Source of the DNA: Ascarosepion bandense
Lineage: Eukaryota > Mollusca > Cephalopoda > Sepiida > Sepiidae
Assembly (NCBI GenBank): GCA_037127315.1
Contig: JBBBDQ010000915.1
Coordinates: 525,001-589,000 of the forward strand
Length of the DNA stretch: 64,000 nucleotides
Direction of reading: 5' to 3'
Part shown: piece by piece, positions 11,316 through 22,954 of the stretch
Layout of the letters: each line of letters begins with the position of its first letter
Position numbering within the stretch: the first letter of the stretch is position 1
Notes under the pieces: model-generated
What the model saw: only the letters and a program-made list of their open reading frames with translations
What the model was told of the DNA's origin: nothing
Database searches by the model: none
Position numbers and translations under genes: made by a program

Positions 11316-13885
11316 ATGTGTAATTTCATAAATCAGTGCTAGGCATCATGTAATGTTTTAATTGTAAACAAAACTGAATTGCTTGACTATTGCTACTAAG
11401 CTTACAACTCAATAATGCTCCATTCAATATCAAATAATTCAACAATCATTGACATCAACAATATCATTTCTTGCGATAATCACGTTTATCATTAACATAA
11501 TCAGCACACTTACGCTGTTTAAGATTGAGTTCACACACACACACACACACACACATGTATATGTGCGTGTGAGTGTTTCTACATGGATTAAAGTGTTAAA
11601 ATATATTACCAAAATAGAATCACATATTACAGGATAAACAGGGATTTACGTTTACGCAGAGAACACAGTTTCTTCAGAGAGACCCATGCAAATCCCTCAC
11701 AGACTTAATTCTGAAACACTGCTAGTCCTCAATCAAATTTATCACAGTAATACAGCCCATGAGAAAAAAAACACAAAACAAAAACAACAAAATAACAGCA
11801 ACAAAAATGAGCCCTATTTCTTTGTTCTTATCTCGTTTAGTTGTAAAAGGATTCAAGCGTGTCCGATAATTGCGACATTAATATCTTTCTTTTCCTGCTC
11901 CGGTTCAGTCAAAACGTGTATTAATATATAATGAATATCTTCATCTTTGTGACAATATTGTTGTCATTTTGCTGTATTTTATCCTTCAAATCTCATTAAA
12001 CGACCTTTTCACACACGCACACACAAACATACACACAAGCACAGACAAACACGCACGAACATATGTAATTAATGAAGAGAAGCTTGTAACCCAGCTGAGC
12101 TGTATTATTCCGTCATTCCGAATTAGAAATTTCGTGAAGATTCTCTTGAGATCCTTTCACTTATTAGGGATTTTTTCTTCTACTGTCTCCCATTTTTTGT
12201 ATCGATATTTAGTTTGGTGTAATTTGATATCTACTGTCTCCCTTTTTTTGTATCGATACAAAAAAATGTTTAGTGTAATTTGATATCTTTCTATGCGAGT
12301 GATTCTTTTTTGCTTCATGAATGATGTCTCTTAAGTGGTGTGGATGATTTGCAGGTAGTTAATTCCTTTTTTTTTGTTGCTATCGTTTTAGTGGACTTAA
12401 GTCTATGCCTGCTTAATTGCTTTATGTCACATTGACTTTTTTATCATTTTGGGTTGACCTCTTTTTACTGTGTTGGATCCGCCTGGCTTACCGTGTCAGT
12501 ATATTTAATGTTTCTTTCACGCATATTTTTTAGTTTCAGTTATTATTCAAGAGTACTCTCTTACACCCCCCCCCACACGCACGCACGCACGCACACACAC
12601 ACTTGCATACATATGTGTGTGTGTCTGGGTGTGTGTGTATAGAACGAATACTGGTCATTTAGAAAATCCAAAGTAAACAGGAAAATAATATCTTAAAGAA
12701 AAGATGTGTTGAAATTTCATTATTTACTAATTCCAGAGTCTTTCACCGTATATTTACGTACAAGATAAAGAAACGTAGCACTTTTCCTAACAAAATTCCA
12801 CTTTTACAAATTGAAAAATCATTTCAAAGAATTGAGGTAGAATTTAAAACAAAAACTCGTACGTATGTCGATGCATCCGACGCTAAAAATTGAAAAAAAT
12901 GCAAACCTAAAAAAGTGTGTTCATTTTTCTTTACATTTTTTACTTTTCGTACGCTTTCTTGGAGTAACGTCCATCGCAGTCAATTGCCGTAAAAACGACA
13001 ATCGAGACGTGTCTGGTCGTTATAAAAATCTGATGCAATCACGGATGATGCAATGTTTTTCAACGCCAAACAAATTTCACCAAACATCATGAAAATACAT
13101 TTATATTCCAGCACACTACTGCAAATTACCTCACATGGGAAAAAATAGAAATCAGTTACACCTATTCACTCCAGTGTGTCTAAATCTGACCGTCTGTTGA
13201 AATAAAATAAAATAAATATCAACTTATTTGCCTAAAGAAGTATATGAAAATGTCTACCAATAAACTATTTTGAGTTTGAAAAATACTTGTTTGTTAAAAA
13301 ACCCGTAACAAGGAAGTTTTTCATTGTCATTCAATTTCCCACTGATATATAAATCTTTATGCCATATTCTATATTCCTATATATACATAAGATCACATAA
13401 ATCTCATTGACTCGAATTTGTTTTCAAATATATTCGTCAAATTTAGAATGATTTATTTAGAACTTGCAAAAAGGTGAGTTAAAATTTGAGTAGTTTCAAC
13501 ATGTTCAACATGAACTAAAATATGAAGTTATTCTGCAGATTTAAATAATATTCGTTCAAGGCTTCTGAAATCTTAAACTATTTTCAGAGATCGTCTGACG
13601 CTAAAGAAAGTTGTTGGAAATGTAACTAAGTTGAGTACTAGAAGCTAAGAAAAAGCCATTATGAACGTGTCCATTCGAGGGGAACGTAAACTAAAGTGAG
13701 TTATAGGAAAATGACAATTTTTGACTAGTGCTTTTGTACAGGTTAGAATTGGATGAGTGAAGAACGGCAAAAGCTGAAGAATACTACGCAAGCTGGGATC
13801 TGTCAAAGAATCTAGACAAATTTTTCTCAGCAAAGCAAATATTTTAAAGCGTCAGAATTGTACCAAGAAATCGATGAAAATTGAC
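11316..13885. other. No gene recognised; scattered CA/TG microsatellites
   Basis: Short (CA)n runs lie near 11533-11554, 12011-12050 and 12569-12602. Short open frames here are microsatellite readings or lack any domain. A short repeat containing TTTTTTTGTATCGATA occurs twice near 12193-12210 and 12243-12262. Nothing else is recognised. Confidence 0.5.
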
Positions 13886-13889
13886 GTTT

Positions 13890-14510
13890 CTGAAGTAAAT
13901 GAGGGAGGCAGCAGGGACGAATCTCGGGTGGCACTCGATAGATATGAGGAATGAGCTAAATGATAGATTTTATCCAATTCAGATGTATCTGTAGGTAGCA
14001 AGGAGGCAACAGTGTGATGAATGGGCTGGAATTGTTGACCAAACTATTATTGAATCACTCAAATTCGATGGAAATTTTAAAATGAACATTAATAACTATT
14101 GTCTTTTTATGGACAGGAATTTCTTTCAAGTATACACCTCCCAGCCTCACAGTTTTGTATTAAATGTGTATATACGCTTCTTCTCAATTATCTAGGGTTA
14201 TTGATGATGATTGTTAGCGTAAGAGGTTTACATGAGAGAAGATAATGGAATGACCACCAAACAGTCACGATCTGAAGCCAATCAAAAATGTATGGTCAAT
14301 TGAGACGGTGAAATTATTTAGAAGTGGTAAACGACATGGCAACAATGCACGCCTATATAACCATCATGTGGAAATTTGAACCTGCTGAAATAAAAGGTTC
14401 CAACACTATACTAAGGTATAAGTGCACTAAAGACTTATCATACATTATTGTCATTCGATCTATTATAGGTGTTAATCAATTGTTGATGATTTTATTACCT
14501 TGTTAATGAA
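13890..14510 (+). pseudogene. Tc1/mariner-type transposase relic
   Basis: Scattered pieces of a Tc1-like DDE transposase appear in changing frames. Near 13905-13960 a piece reads LGWHSIDMRNELN. At about 14000-14130 another reads AGIVDQTIIESLKFDGNFKM and then NINNYCLFMDRNFFQVY. At about 14250-14305 a third reads PPNSHDLKPIKNVWSI, the conserved SPDLNPIENVWS block that holds the last catalytic residue. The phrase EPAEIK follows at about 14378. Several frameshifts and stops make it dead. I could not identify terminal inverted repeats. Confidence 0.75.
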
Positions 14511-14514
14511 GTAA

Positions 14515-14945
14515 ATGTAATTTTCTAGTTTTGCATTTTCTGATATGTGTGTGTGTGCTATTCACATTATGTACACGCAGAATATTGTCGTCATCAATAT
14601 TGATATTATCTTAAAATAACGGACGTTGTACTCTCCAGCCTTTATCCGGTGCTTCGCCATCAAATTTATTTTCAGGTAATTTTGAACGGAACCCCTTACT
14701 TAGATTGTTTTCGTTCCACTGTCTATGCCTATCACGTCATGTTCTTTTCTTGTACTGTTAAGGCTCGTTACATTTCCACTAAAACAGACTGCTCGGCACA
14801 AGTATTGAACTCAAAAATACTAGTATAATAAATCAAAGAAACAATGCCTTAAACAACTAGGTTACTGTTGTTTTGAGTGGAGAACTAAGAACCTAAAACC
14901 TAACCTGTTTGCTGATGCTTGCTTCTGCTGCTGGTACTGATCTCA
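14515..14945. other. No gene recognised
   Basis: AT-rich, with no domain-bearing frame and no named repeat. Confidence 0.5.
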
Positions 14946-14948
14946 ATT

Positions 14949-15187
14949 GACTGCACTAACTGAGGATTTCGTTTCTACTACAGATGCTGCTGCTGAGGCC
15001 TTGATGTCATTTCTACCACATCGTATGCATATCCACGATAAGCCTACTAAGAAGGTCTTTATCTACGTTGCACTCACTGAGGATCTCCTTTTAACTACAG
15101 ATTATGCCTGTTGTTGAAGTATTGTTATCATTTTCCCATATGACGTTTATTTCTAGGCTTGAGCTACTAAGAAGGTCTACATCTATC
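14949..15187. repeat. Two-copy tandem duplication, unit about 120 bp
   Basis: Copy one (14949-15066) and copy two (15067-15187) share a GCACT.ACTGAGGAT opening, an ACTACAGAT segment and the ending CTACTAAGAAGGTCT(TT/AC)ATCTA. The copies are clearly diverged, so the duplication is old. Confidence 0.7.
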
Positions 15188-15690
15188 ACTTTAGATTATA
15201 AAAATAGTTCTGTTTGCAATTCCCTGAGAGCAGACTTGATCGGCAAGCCCTGATGAAAAACAGATGGTACAACGGACGAAACGTTGTGAAAACGAGAATA
15301 AAAGTGATGACAATAGAGCTCGTGTAAATAGTGTATATAGCCATAACAAATCCTCACAGAAATTCAAACCAAAAATATGAGTGCATATAACGGAAAACAT
15401 ATTACATATAGATGTAGAGCATTGTCTAACTTAAATCGGGTTTCAAAAATTTTTATCTCGTCAGTTATTTGTTTATATCTCTTTAATAAATTTAGAAATG
15501 AAATAGGAATGCTAGAGGAATGTTGAAATAATACTTTAAAACTGAAGATGAATATGAGTGTCACAATATTTTTGTAGTTATGTTTATTGCTGTTGTTGTT
15601 CTTCTTCTTATACGGGCTGCTTTTAGGACGTTGGCGATCATGTTCTGCAAAAAAATCCTTTCCTTTGTAAGTAACCTTTTCCTTTTCGTT
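15188..15690. other. No gene recognised; weak hammerhead-like string
   Basis: CTGATGA at 15251-15257 is followed by GAAAC at 15279, but there is no pairing for stem II or stem I, so I do not call a ribozyme. No coding domain is seen. Confidence 0.45.
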
Positions 15691-15694
15691 ACCT

Positions 15695-15965
15695 CTGACC
15701 AATATATGTTCTGACTTTCATTTTCTTTAGGTAGGTTACTCGCCGCATTCCGCTATTCCTTCCGTCTTCAATAAATCCTGAGAGTGCCAGATTTTCTAAT
15801 TTTTCTTTCCTCATCATTTTTCTTACAAATTTCAACTGTATATCTCTGATTCTAAGTATAAGCGTCGTTTTTGTTATCATTTTCCTTAATACTACTTCAT
15901 TACTCCCATTCTCAGCATATTTCTCTAAAACAACATTTGTGTTGCCTGAAGTCTCTTTTTCTTCT
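15695..15965 (-). pseudogene. RTE-like LINE, pol C-terminal scrap
   Basis: A minus-strand frame reads NEVVLRKMITKTTLILRIRD, continues with QLKFVRKMMRKEKLENLALS, and ends near GFIEDGRNSGMRRVTYL. This matches the C-terminal block (NEEVL...IRKRQLEFLGHIMRKE type) of RTE-like endonuclease/reverse-transcriptase elements. The same block appears at 57346-57616 in this window. Only the extreme C-terminus remains. Confidence 0.7.
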
Positions 15966-16049
15966 GCGAGACAATTGCACAACATTCTCTGCTTTAGATT
16001 AGTTCTGATATAAGTCAACAGATTAGAACATATCATTTTGAATTATTTA

Positions 16050-16330
16050 TATTATTATATCTATCTCTCCTAATCGCTATTCTGACAAGCAGGTTAGATA
16101 AGTTGTGCTTTGTTTTCCTCTGTTTCTCTTGCCTTCAGTATGTCATGAGAGTGTCACGTTTCCTAAGCTTCCTTTCCTCAATATGTGAGATTCGTTTTTA
16201 CTCAGTCCATAGTGTTCTCAGCATCCTCCTTTGAAATCAACATTCTTTTATCACAGACCTCTTCTTCATCTCTCATAATATTACGTTCCATTAATCTTTC
16301 AATTAAATGTGGCCAATCTTATATCAAGCA
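16050..16330 (-). pseudogene. Second RTE-like pol C-terminal scrap, more degenerate
   Basis: Frame-shifted pieces on the minus strand resemble the same C-terminal block as 15695-15965: an ENTMDW piece for the usual ILRI-W-TE segment, then GK(R)N-RGKQ-TTYL-like residues. Stops and shifts are frequent. It lies in the same orientation just upstream of the first scrap, so the two may derive from one rearranged copy or from two insertions. Confidence 0.45.
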
Positions 16331-16543
16331 CCCTCATAACTGATTTTCGACAAGCATTTGTACAAAAAGAAAATGACGTCTTTAGCGGAATGCATATTAA
16401 TCTAATATTAGCAGTAAATTGATCAGCTGCATTTATGATTAGCGTGTTTTTTTTCTTCTGTGTGATGTATTTGAAGTAAAAGATCGTCGTCTTTTATAGC
16501 TGTAGTTTTTTTGCTACATAAAATTAAAATTCTGGCATTTTAA

Positions 16544-16815
16544 TCAGTCAGTTAATTGCTATACGTGATACACGCTTTGGGGAATCATCTATCGAAAGAG
16601 ACATGACTGACTGGGCAGAAGATTATCCCGCAGTAGGTCGTCATTGCTTTCTGCAGTAGACTGTAGAACCTAATCTGTCTTATTAATTAACTCAGAACTG
16701 CGGGGAAACGACGGATTAATGCCTTTCCCAAGGCTATTCGTGTGTAGGTGAATGCAAAGAATTCAACTGGAACTCGAACTCGGGTTCCCGATTTGTCGTT
16801 CCGAGTCGATATTTG
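16544..16815 (-). mobile_element. tRNA-derived SINE (octopus OR-like), minus strand, head truncated
   Basis: The minus strand carries the body and 3' end of the main SINE family, including the GACTGGGCAGAAGATTATCC segment on the plus strand. Its tRNA-like head stops at about 16812, so box A is lost while the box B region (AACTCGAACTCGG complement) remains. It cannot drive its own RNA polymerase III transcription. Confidence 0.85.
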
Positions 16816-17280
16816 GCAATTGATTCACGACAAAAACATTATTCATAAGTATTTACAAAATATACCATTGAATAACATTAAAATAATTTTCGTTATTCGT
16901 GGGTACTTAATATTTTTATTTTTTCAAGTTTTAATTCACCATCAAACCCATTTAAGCGTGATTGTTAAGTCATGGCGAAGATGAATAAGAATTATTCTAT
17001 AAATTTAACGTAATTGCTTTCACAAAAATAACTAATGTTGTTTTCGTTCATCATTTCAAACCAGTTCCGAAGAAAATTTACAATGATTTTCTTCGGACAA
17101 TTTAGTCACTTATGCAAACTATAAATTGCTTTCAATATATCGAAATTTATTTATCGATGCAAATTACGTGATTTTGCCGGGTAATAGTACAGAAGTCGAC
17201 TGTACTCAGGATCATCGAGTAAATGCAAACGATCTGTTTCTTAGATGCATAGTACAGGCTTTGCCAGGGAAACATACAGT
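16816..17280. other. No gene; perfect small hairpin at 17066-17097
   Basis: TCCGAAGAAAAT (17066-17077) is the exact complement of ATTTTCTTCGGA (17086-17097) across an 8-nt loop. No element is recognised around it and no coding domain is present. Confidence 0.6.
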
Positions 17281-18205
17281 TTTACCTCCAGTCCGTGGTG
17301 GACTGGGGTGAGAAATGGCTCGTGAATTTTAATGCTTCCAAAACGAAGTTGCTATCTATTAACCATCACAGACAATCGCTCATACCCTCCCCCCCCATTA
17401 GCATGGATCAAGCTAGTCTCCTTGAACTCTGCACCTCCTCGGGTTAACTCTTACAGCAGATCTCAAGTGGAATGATCATATCGAATCCATAGCTAAATCC
17501 GCTGCTAAGAAGGTCGGTTCTCTTGATATGGCCAAGAAGTCTTTCCCGTCTGAAACCATCCTGCACATATATAAATCTACCATCCGCCAGTGCATTGAAT
17601 ACTGTTGCCAAATATACTCAGGTGCCCCTGCTATCCACCTAGGCGTCTCTGATAAAATCTAACGGAGAATCTGTAATGTGACCGATGCCGACTTAGCAGC
17701 TAAGGTACATTTACATTCTCACCGGCGCAATGTAGCTTTCCTGTGTCTCTTCTACAAATACTTTCACGGCTTCTGCTTTGATGAACTTAGCTCGCTGGTG
17801 CCCCCTACGTATGAATTTACTCGTACCACAAGCTTAGCAACTAGGTCTCACCATTTTACTGTGAAACCAATAAAATGTAAGCGCAAATTCTACTCCATCA
17901 GCATCTTTTCTCGCACTTTCAACCTGTGGAGTTCCCTTCCGTTTACTTGCTTCCCCGACAGCTACAATATGCAGGCGTTTAAATGTAAAGTCATTAGTCA
18001 TCTCCTACCTCACTAATTTGCATCCTCTCTCTCATGATCCTTTCTCCGTCCACTCCCCTCTCATCAGTAATCTCATTCTTCTCTTACCCACTTTCTGACA
18101 CCCCCCTGTAACCTGTCACTCTTTCTCATAACTTTCCTCTCTTGTACTCCACTGCATACAAGTGGCAGTAGACTACCTTGCTTAGGGCGACATGATTATA
18201 AACAA
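17281..18205 (+). mobile_element. Jockey-like non-LTR retrotransposon, 5'-truncated and degenerate
   Basis: It starts near the LQSVVDWGEKWLVNFNASKT segment after the RT catalytic core. It passes through KSTIRQCIEYCCQIYSGAP (shifted frames) and the C-terminal tail, then a pyrimidine-rich 3' UTR. It ends near GGGCGACATGATTATAA (about 18184-18200), a mutated form of the family terminus. It is older than the copies at 5678 and 8729. Confidence 0.8.
17678..18016 (+). pseudogene. Jockey-like pol C-terminal tail
   Basis: A 112-codon frame. It has NVAFLCLFYKYFHGFCFDEL (about residues 18-37), TRTTSLATRSHHFTV (48-62) and an FNLWSSLPFTCFPDSYN ending (about 82-98). It aligns over its whole length with the C-terminal tails at 5713 and 32317. 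The RT core is missing upstream, and frame breaks occur between 17281 and 17678. Confidence 0.8.
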
Positions 18206-19300
18206 TATAATAATTCAGAGCGTTCGTTCCCTTTGACCGGTTGCCTTCCAAGTGTATAGATCCCAAACTATCCTTCGATTTACACATAGTTTGAGAGAGA
18301 AGTGTTACATTCATATCTTTCCCAAATGAAAGTGAATGTGATGAACTCAAATGGAATTAGAACTCAGCTTTCTTGATCCCCAAATAAGTCAATTTTACAT
18401 CTAGCAAAAGAAGCAAAGCTTCTAACGTCACATTAACCAGGAAAGTCTTTAAAAACAACAATCATACAGCTAAATTTTGTCTAAGGGCAAAAGCTTAACC
18501 GAAATACGGATTATCTACATTTTACCGTTGTGTCTTCAAGTGGTAAAATGATTTTAATTAAGAGCACCACATCTCTAGTTCAACTTCTCATTCTCTTTCC
18601 AACTTAATATTCCGTATAAGCCGAGTACTCCCAAGCACAAAAACTACAGATCCAGTTATTTTCTGACATCTCTATAACTAAAACGAATTTCTCCAAACAT
18701 TTCCTCACATTCTGATACAATATTTCTATAGGTTCAAATTTGTTGCTCCCAAAGTATAAGTGACAGCATAAACACCCAAAAGAGCAGACAAAGGATTACG
18801 GTAACTGCTATTTAAAAAAATATTGCTGCCATATCTGGTCAGGATTGCATTCTTCTTTATTTATGTACTGTGTCCCTTCAGAATCTGGATGATAATGGAT
18901 TTCCAGAATATCTTATGCGCTGTAGTTCTAAGCAGTGTTTGTTTCTTTTTATACCTTCCTCTCAATGAGGTGCAAAGCATTTACACAAATTTCTCACGTA
19001 TCTGACTCGTTGAAGCTCCATAGCCCTATTAACTTTATTGGGTTCTTTCAGTGTCAAATTCTACAAAATATTTTCTTTCATTATACATTTGAGAAATTTA
19101 AACTTTCTCATCCTGATGCCAAGAATAGATATCACATTTGTTTCGAATTAAGTTGCATCTCTTCGTTCCTCACATGCAGCATCCAAGATATTCCAAGCAC
19201 CTGTGACTTGACCCAAAAGTTGTGAGTTCAATACCAGGCTACAGCAGTGGTGAACAAGTGACTTACAGAGTTAGGAAGAGGTAACTCATGACCTCTTCTA
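18206..19300. other. No gene recognised
   Basis: AT-rich sequence. A stretch of about 20 nt at 18818-18838 is identical to part of the Jockey YCCHIWSG coding region and may be a tiny scrap. Nothing else is recognised. Confidence 0.5.
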
Positions 19301-19309
19301 TCTTTTTTA

Positions 19310-19455
19310 CGGGGTTTGTGTAGACGGTCTGCATCAGCCATTAGATGATGCATCTTATGCTTAGAAAGAAGCGTTCTTGTCTGTATCTGTCTGTATCCAG
19401 TTCAAGATGTTGAAATTATAATGAACCACTGCGCTAGCAAGTTTATTGAGCTTTA
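19310..19455 (-). mobile_element. R4/Dong-like LINE, short truncated copy A
   Basis: The minus strand matches the NILNWTLNDIRRMDS...SKHKMH region of the copies at 19553-19954 and 21230-21390, but with a deletion that fuses parts of it. It is too broken for an open frame. Confidence 0.6.
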
Positions 19456-20000
19456 AGTTAGCTTTAATTTTCATATTTTTCATACAATAGTTGATTCTTG
19501 GCTTCTGCTTTGCTTTTCCACAGAATGTATTAAATATAAATCTTGTATGTATTTACTGCCTTCTTTCATTATTGAATTTTTTCTTTCTCTGTTCATGTTG
19601 TTTGACTAATTGTATCATCCAGTCCTTTGTTGTTTCTATGTATGTTAGTAAGCCAAATGTTGTTTTGTATGACAATTCCAGCTGAATAAGACGTCTTCCA
19701 CTATTTTTATGGGGTATGTATAGATGGTCTACATCAGCCTTTGGATGATGCATTTTATGTTTAGAAAGAAACTTTCTTAACTTAGAATCCATTCGTCTGA
19801 TGTCGTTTAGAGTCCAGTTCAAGATGTTGAAACTATATTGGACAACTGGGATTGCAAGGCTATTAATGGCCATAACTCTGTTCTGAGAATTTAATTCAGT
19901 TTTGAATATGAGTCGTACCCTTCTATAGTACACATTACGCATCATTTTTTTCATTTTTTATGGTGAATTCTTTCACTTTCATTTACACCTATGTACTTAT
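19456..20000 (-). mobile_element. R4/Dong-like LINE, truncated copy B
   Basis: It covers the same pol segment as 20960-21510 of copy C but lacks the zinc-finger and endonuclease part. Its upstream end lies near 20000, where an ATT-rich tract begins. It contains the frame 19553-19954. Confidence 0.75.
19553..19954 (-). pseudogene. R4/Dong-like pol fragment (copy B)
   Basis: A 133-codon frame containing LNSQNRVMAINSLAIPVVQY (about residues 21-40), NILNWTLNDIRRMDSK (43-58) and a degenerate DHLYIPHKNSGRRLIQLE segment (about 76-93). These blocks follow the reverse transcriptase in LINEs that use a restriction-like endonuclease. It has neither RT catalytic motifs nor an endonuclease, and ends at a stop where copy C reads through. 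Confidence 0.75.
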
Positions 20001-20004
20001 AAGC

Positions 20005-20035
20005 TTACTTTTATTATTATTGTTATTGATATTAT
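20005..20035. repeat. ATT-rich tract at the 3' side of R4/Dong-like copy C
   Basis: An imperfect (ATT)n stretch lying between the ends of copies B and C. Confidence 0.75.
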
Positions 20036-20049
20036 TTTGTCATTTTTCA

Positions 20050-21683
20050 TCATATTTTGATTTCCGCTTTGGTCTCACTAACAACCAAGTCTGTGGGGAG
20101 ACCTAAAGCAGGTCGTGGCGTGTTGTTATGGCCCATTTCATATTTTTCTATCTTCTCTATCATCCCTAGCGTTACATAAATAAAGTTTTCCTTAGTGTGT
20201 GGGCTGTACTTAATAAGACAATTTTTTGTATATCTCTTAAGCTGGGGTTTCCAGGGATTCTTTCAATGTGTTATTTTGTTCCATTTTTTATCATTCCAAG
20301 TGCACCTACTATCACTGGCACAACTCTTGTTTTCAATTTCCACAGTTTCTCTATTTCAATTTCCAAGTCTTTATATTTTGACAGTTTTTCAAATTCCTTG
20401 GTTGCTATGTTACAATCCGCTGGACAAGCCATATCGATTAATAGACAAGTTTTCTCTTTCTGGTATTTAACAATAATGTCTGGCCTGTTTGCTTCAATTT
20501 TTCTGTCTGTGTAGATGGTGTAATCTCATAGAATGGTTACATCTTCTATTTCTGTAACTGGTGCTGGGTGATGTTCATACCAGTGTTTGTTTACAGATTT
20601 TCCATAAAGTTTGTACATTTTCCAATGTAAATATTTCCTAACTTTATCGTGGCGATTTTTATATTCATTTGGGGCAAGCAAGGAACAGCCTGAGATTAGG
20701 TGGTCTATTGTTTCTTGGTGTTTATCACAAAACCTGCATTTTGGATCCATATTATTATGCATAATATTTGCCTGAAAGTTTCTAGTGAAAAGACTTTGGT
20801 CTTGTGCTGCAAGAATAAAGCCTTCAGTTTCAGACTTTAATCCAGGTGCACGTAACCATCGATGAGTATTAATTTTGCCAACATTGGATTTATTGGCACT
20901 TTCTGGATATTATCCATGCAGTAGTTTGTCTTGCCAGCGTTGTTTCATCAGTTCAAGAGCATTATCTTTGGCTTTCATTTTCATATTTTTTGCCGCAATA
21001 GTTGGTTCTTGGCTTCTGTTTTGCTTTTCTACAGAATCTACTAACTGTAAATCTTGTTTGTATTTACTGCCTTCTTTTATTCTTGAATAATTTTTCTTTC
21101 TTTCATCATGTTGCCTTACTAATTGTATCATCCAATCCTTTGTTGTTTCTATGTATGTTAGTAAGCCAATAGTTGTTGTCTTGTATGAAAATTCCAGCTG
21201 AATAAGACCTCTTCCACCTTCTTTACGGAGTATGTATAGACGATCTACATCAGCCTTTGGATAATGCATCTTATGCTTAGAAAGAAGATTTCTTGTTTTA
21301 GAATCCATTCGCCTGATGTCGTTTAGAGTCCAGTTCAAGATGTTGAAACTATATTGGACAACTGGGATTGCAAGGCTATTAATGGCCATAACTCTGTTCT
21401 GAGAATTTAATTCAGTTTTTAATATTCGTAGCCTTCTATATTCCTCTTTACGCACTATTTCTTTCATTTTTTTATGGTGAATGTTTTTACTCTCATTTAC
21501 ACCTAGATATTTATAAGCTTCTTCTGGTTTCAGTTCTTTTATTGTTACAGCAGGGTCTAAGCTAATTGAGGATGTTTCTTGTATTGACCCACGTAAAACT
21601 GTAGCTTTAGCACATTTATTCAAATTGAATTTCATTCCAATGTCTTCGCTGAAGCATTTTACTGTTTGCAGAAGACCTTCCCG

Positions 21684-21686
<3 letters not shown>
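20050..21686 (-). mobile_element. R4/Dong-like LINE copy C (RLE type), 5'-truncated between ATT-rich tracts
   Basis: This is the best copy of the three. Its minus-strand 3' UTR ends near 20050, next to an imperfect ATT-rich stretch (20005-20035). Its truncated 5' side abuts a clean (ATT)n run at 21688-21725. Dong-type elements are known to prefer TAA/ATT repeats, so the flanks fit that target choice. The coding frame inside is interrupted by only two in-frame stops. Confidence 0.8.
20172..21686 (-). pseudogene. R4/Dong-like pol: RT C-terminal part, CCHC finger and restriction-like endonuclease
   Basis: A single minus-strand frame runs from about 21686 to TAA at 20172-20174, broken only by TAA at 20910 and TGA at 20526. 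In order: GMKFNLNKC (just after the RT catalytic region), YLGVNESKNI, the LNSQNRVMAINSLAIPVVQY block, a LYILRKEGGRGLIQLE block, then a CX2CX8HX4C finger (CRFC...H...C, about 20690-20740). A restriction-like endonuclease follows with RPDIIVKYQKEKTCLLIDMA (about 20430-20490), which carries the expected R-P-D...D residues. The RT catalytic motifs lie beyond the truncation. The third codon position of the TGA stop could be a recent W-to-stop change. Confidence 0.8.
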
Positions 21687-21687
<1 letters not shown>

Positions 21688-21725
<38 letters not shown>

Positions 21726-21726
21726 T
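21688..21726. repeat. (ATT)n microsatellite at the 5' side of R4/Dong-like copy C
   Basis: About twelve uninterrupted ATT units starting exactly where the LINE coding frame stops. Confidence 0.92.
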
Positions 21727-22620
21727 ATTTGAAAAATAACAAACTATATCTAGTCTTTTCTTCAAAACTTCGTGACCTTTAACAGAATCCTATCAGATCA
21801 AAACATTTCGTCTTTTTTCTAGAGTGTCAGAAAATATTTTGTGGTAACTGTATTAATGATCATTTTCGTATTAATTTTCTTGATGCACTACTTGTGGTTT
21901 TAAATGATGAAATATTTCTTTTCCTTTTCTCAATTAAAGAGCTCTCCGTATAGTCACGACTGTGATTGTTCGTGCCCAAAATTTTCTATTTTCTTTCCTG
22001 CATCCAAATGATATTCACTTTTTGCTTGTTAATTTCTGATTCCTCCCCACGTTTGTTGTTTTTATTACATTCGGCTTGGATCATTTCAGCCAATTTATTA
22101 GAATAAGTCACGAAAAATGAAATTACAACACATACAAGGACGACGATATATGCAGCTAAATGAATGTTAGAAAGTTTTTGGGCTATGTGTTTCTGAAGGG
22201 TGTCGGAGCGTACAACGGCTAAAACATCGTTAATATGGTAATAAAGATGACGACAACTGTCAGAATGATGTTAATAGTGTAAATAATTACAATACTCACC
22301 TCAGACATATAGACAGGGGAATAGTCAATTCTAACAAAGAGTTTTTTGTGCTCATTTCATATTACATCGGAATGGTGTTGCTCCAAATAGAAAACTGGTA
22401 CTTCTCTGAGATGAAAATACTAGGTTCACAAGTTCAGCGCTTAAAAGAAAGCTACCCAGAAGACCTCCCAGCGTTCGATCTCCAGAAAATAACCAAGCTT
22501 TAGAAACTGTTTATGACGAATAGAAGATAGCATTTGGAGCAGGTCATTTTTAAAACAAAATGAATAAAAAATGTAGCCTTTTGTTTAAACAAGAGTTAAA
22601 TAATTTTTTTTATATTTCAG
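21727..22620. other. No gene recognised
   Basis: AT-rich with short open frames only. No named repeat. Confidence 0.5.
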
Positions 22621-22633
22621 TTACCCTGTAGAT

Positions 22634-22942
22634 GGATGTGCATTGTGGTACAGTGGATATCGGCTTGGGACGAGAAACCGGGGAGCCGAGTTCGAATTCC
22701 AGTCGAATCCATTGTATTCACTTACGCTCAAATACCCTTGGGAAAGGTATTAATCCGTCTCTTCCTTCCAGTTATGGGTTAAATAGCAGGACAGATTGGG
22801 TTCTATAGCCTTGGTCGGCAACCAGTCTACCGCAGAAAGCAATGGCAACCTACTGCGGGATAATCTTCTGCCCAGTCAGTCATGTCTCTTTCGAGACCTG
22901 ATCGCCCAAGCGTGTATCACGTATGACACTTAACTGACTGAC
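22634..22942 (+). mobile_element. tRNA-derived SINE (octopus OR-like), with target-site duplication
   Basis: A full-length copy. Box A-like TGGTACAGTGG is at 22646-22656 and box B-like AGTTCGAATTCC at 22689-22700. The 13-bp flanks ACCCTGTAGATGG and ACCCTGTGGATGG differ at one base, so this is a fairly recent insertion. The body contains the GGTCGGCAACCAGTCTACCG segment typical of the family. Confidence 0.92.
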
Positions 22943-22954
22943 CCTGTGGATGGT

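Noticed and set aside
15245..15292. CTGATGA...GAAAC hammerhead-like string
   Set aside because: The segment between them does not form stem II and no stem I partner exists.
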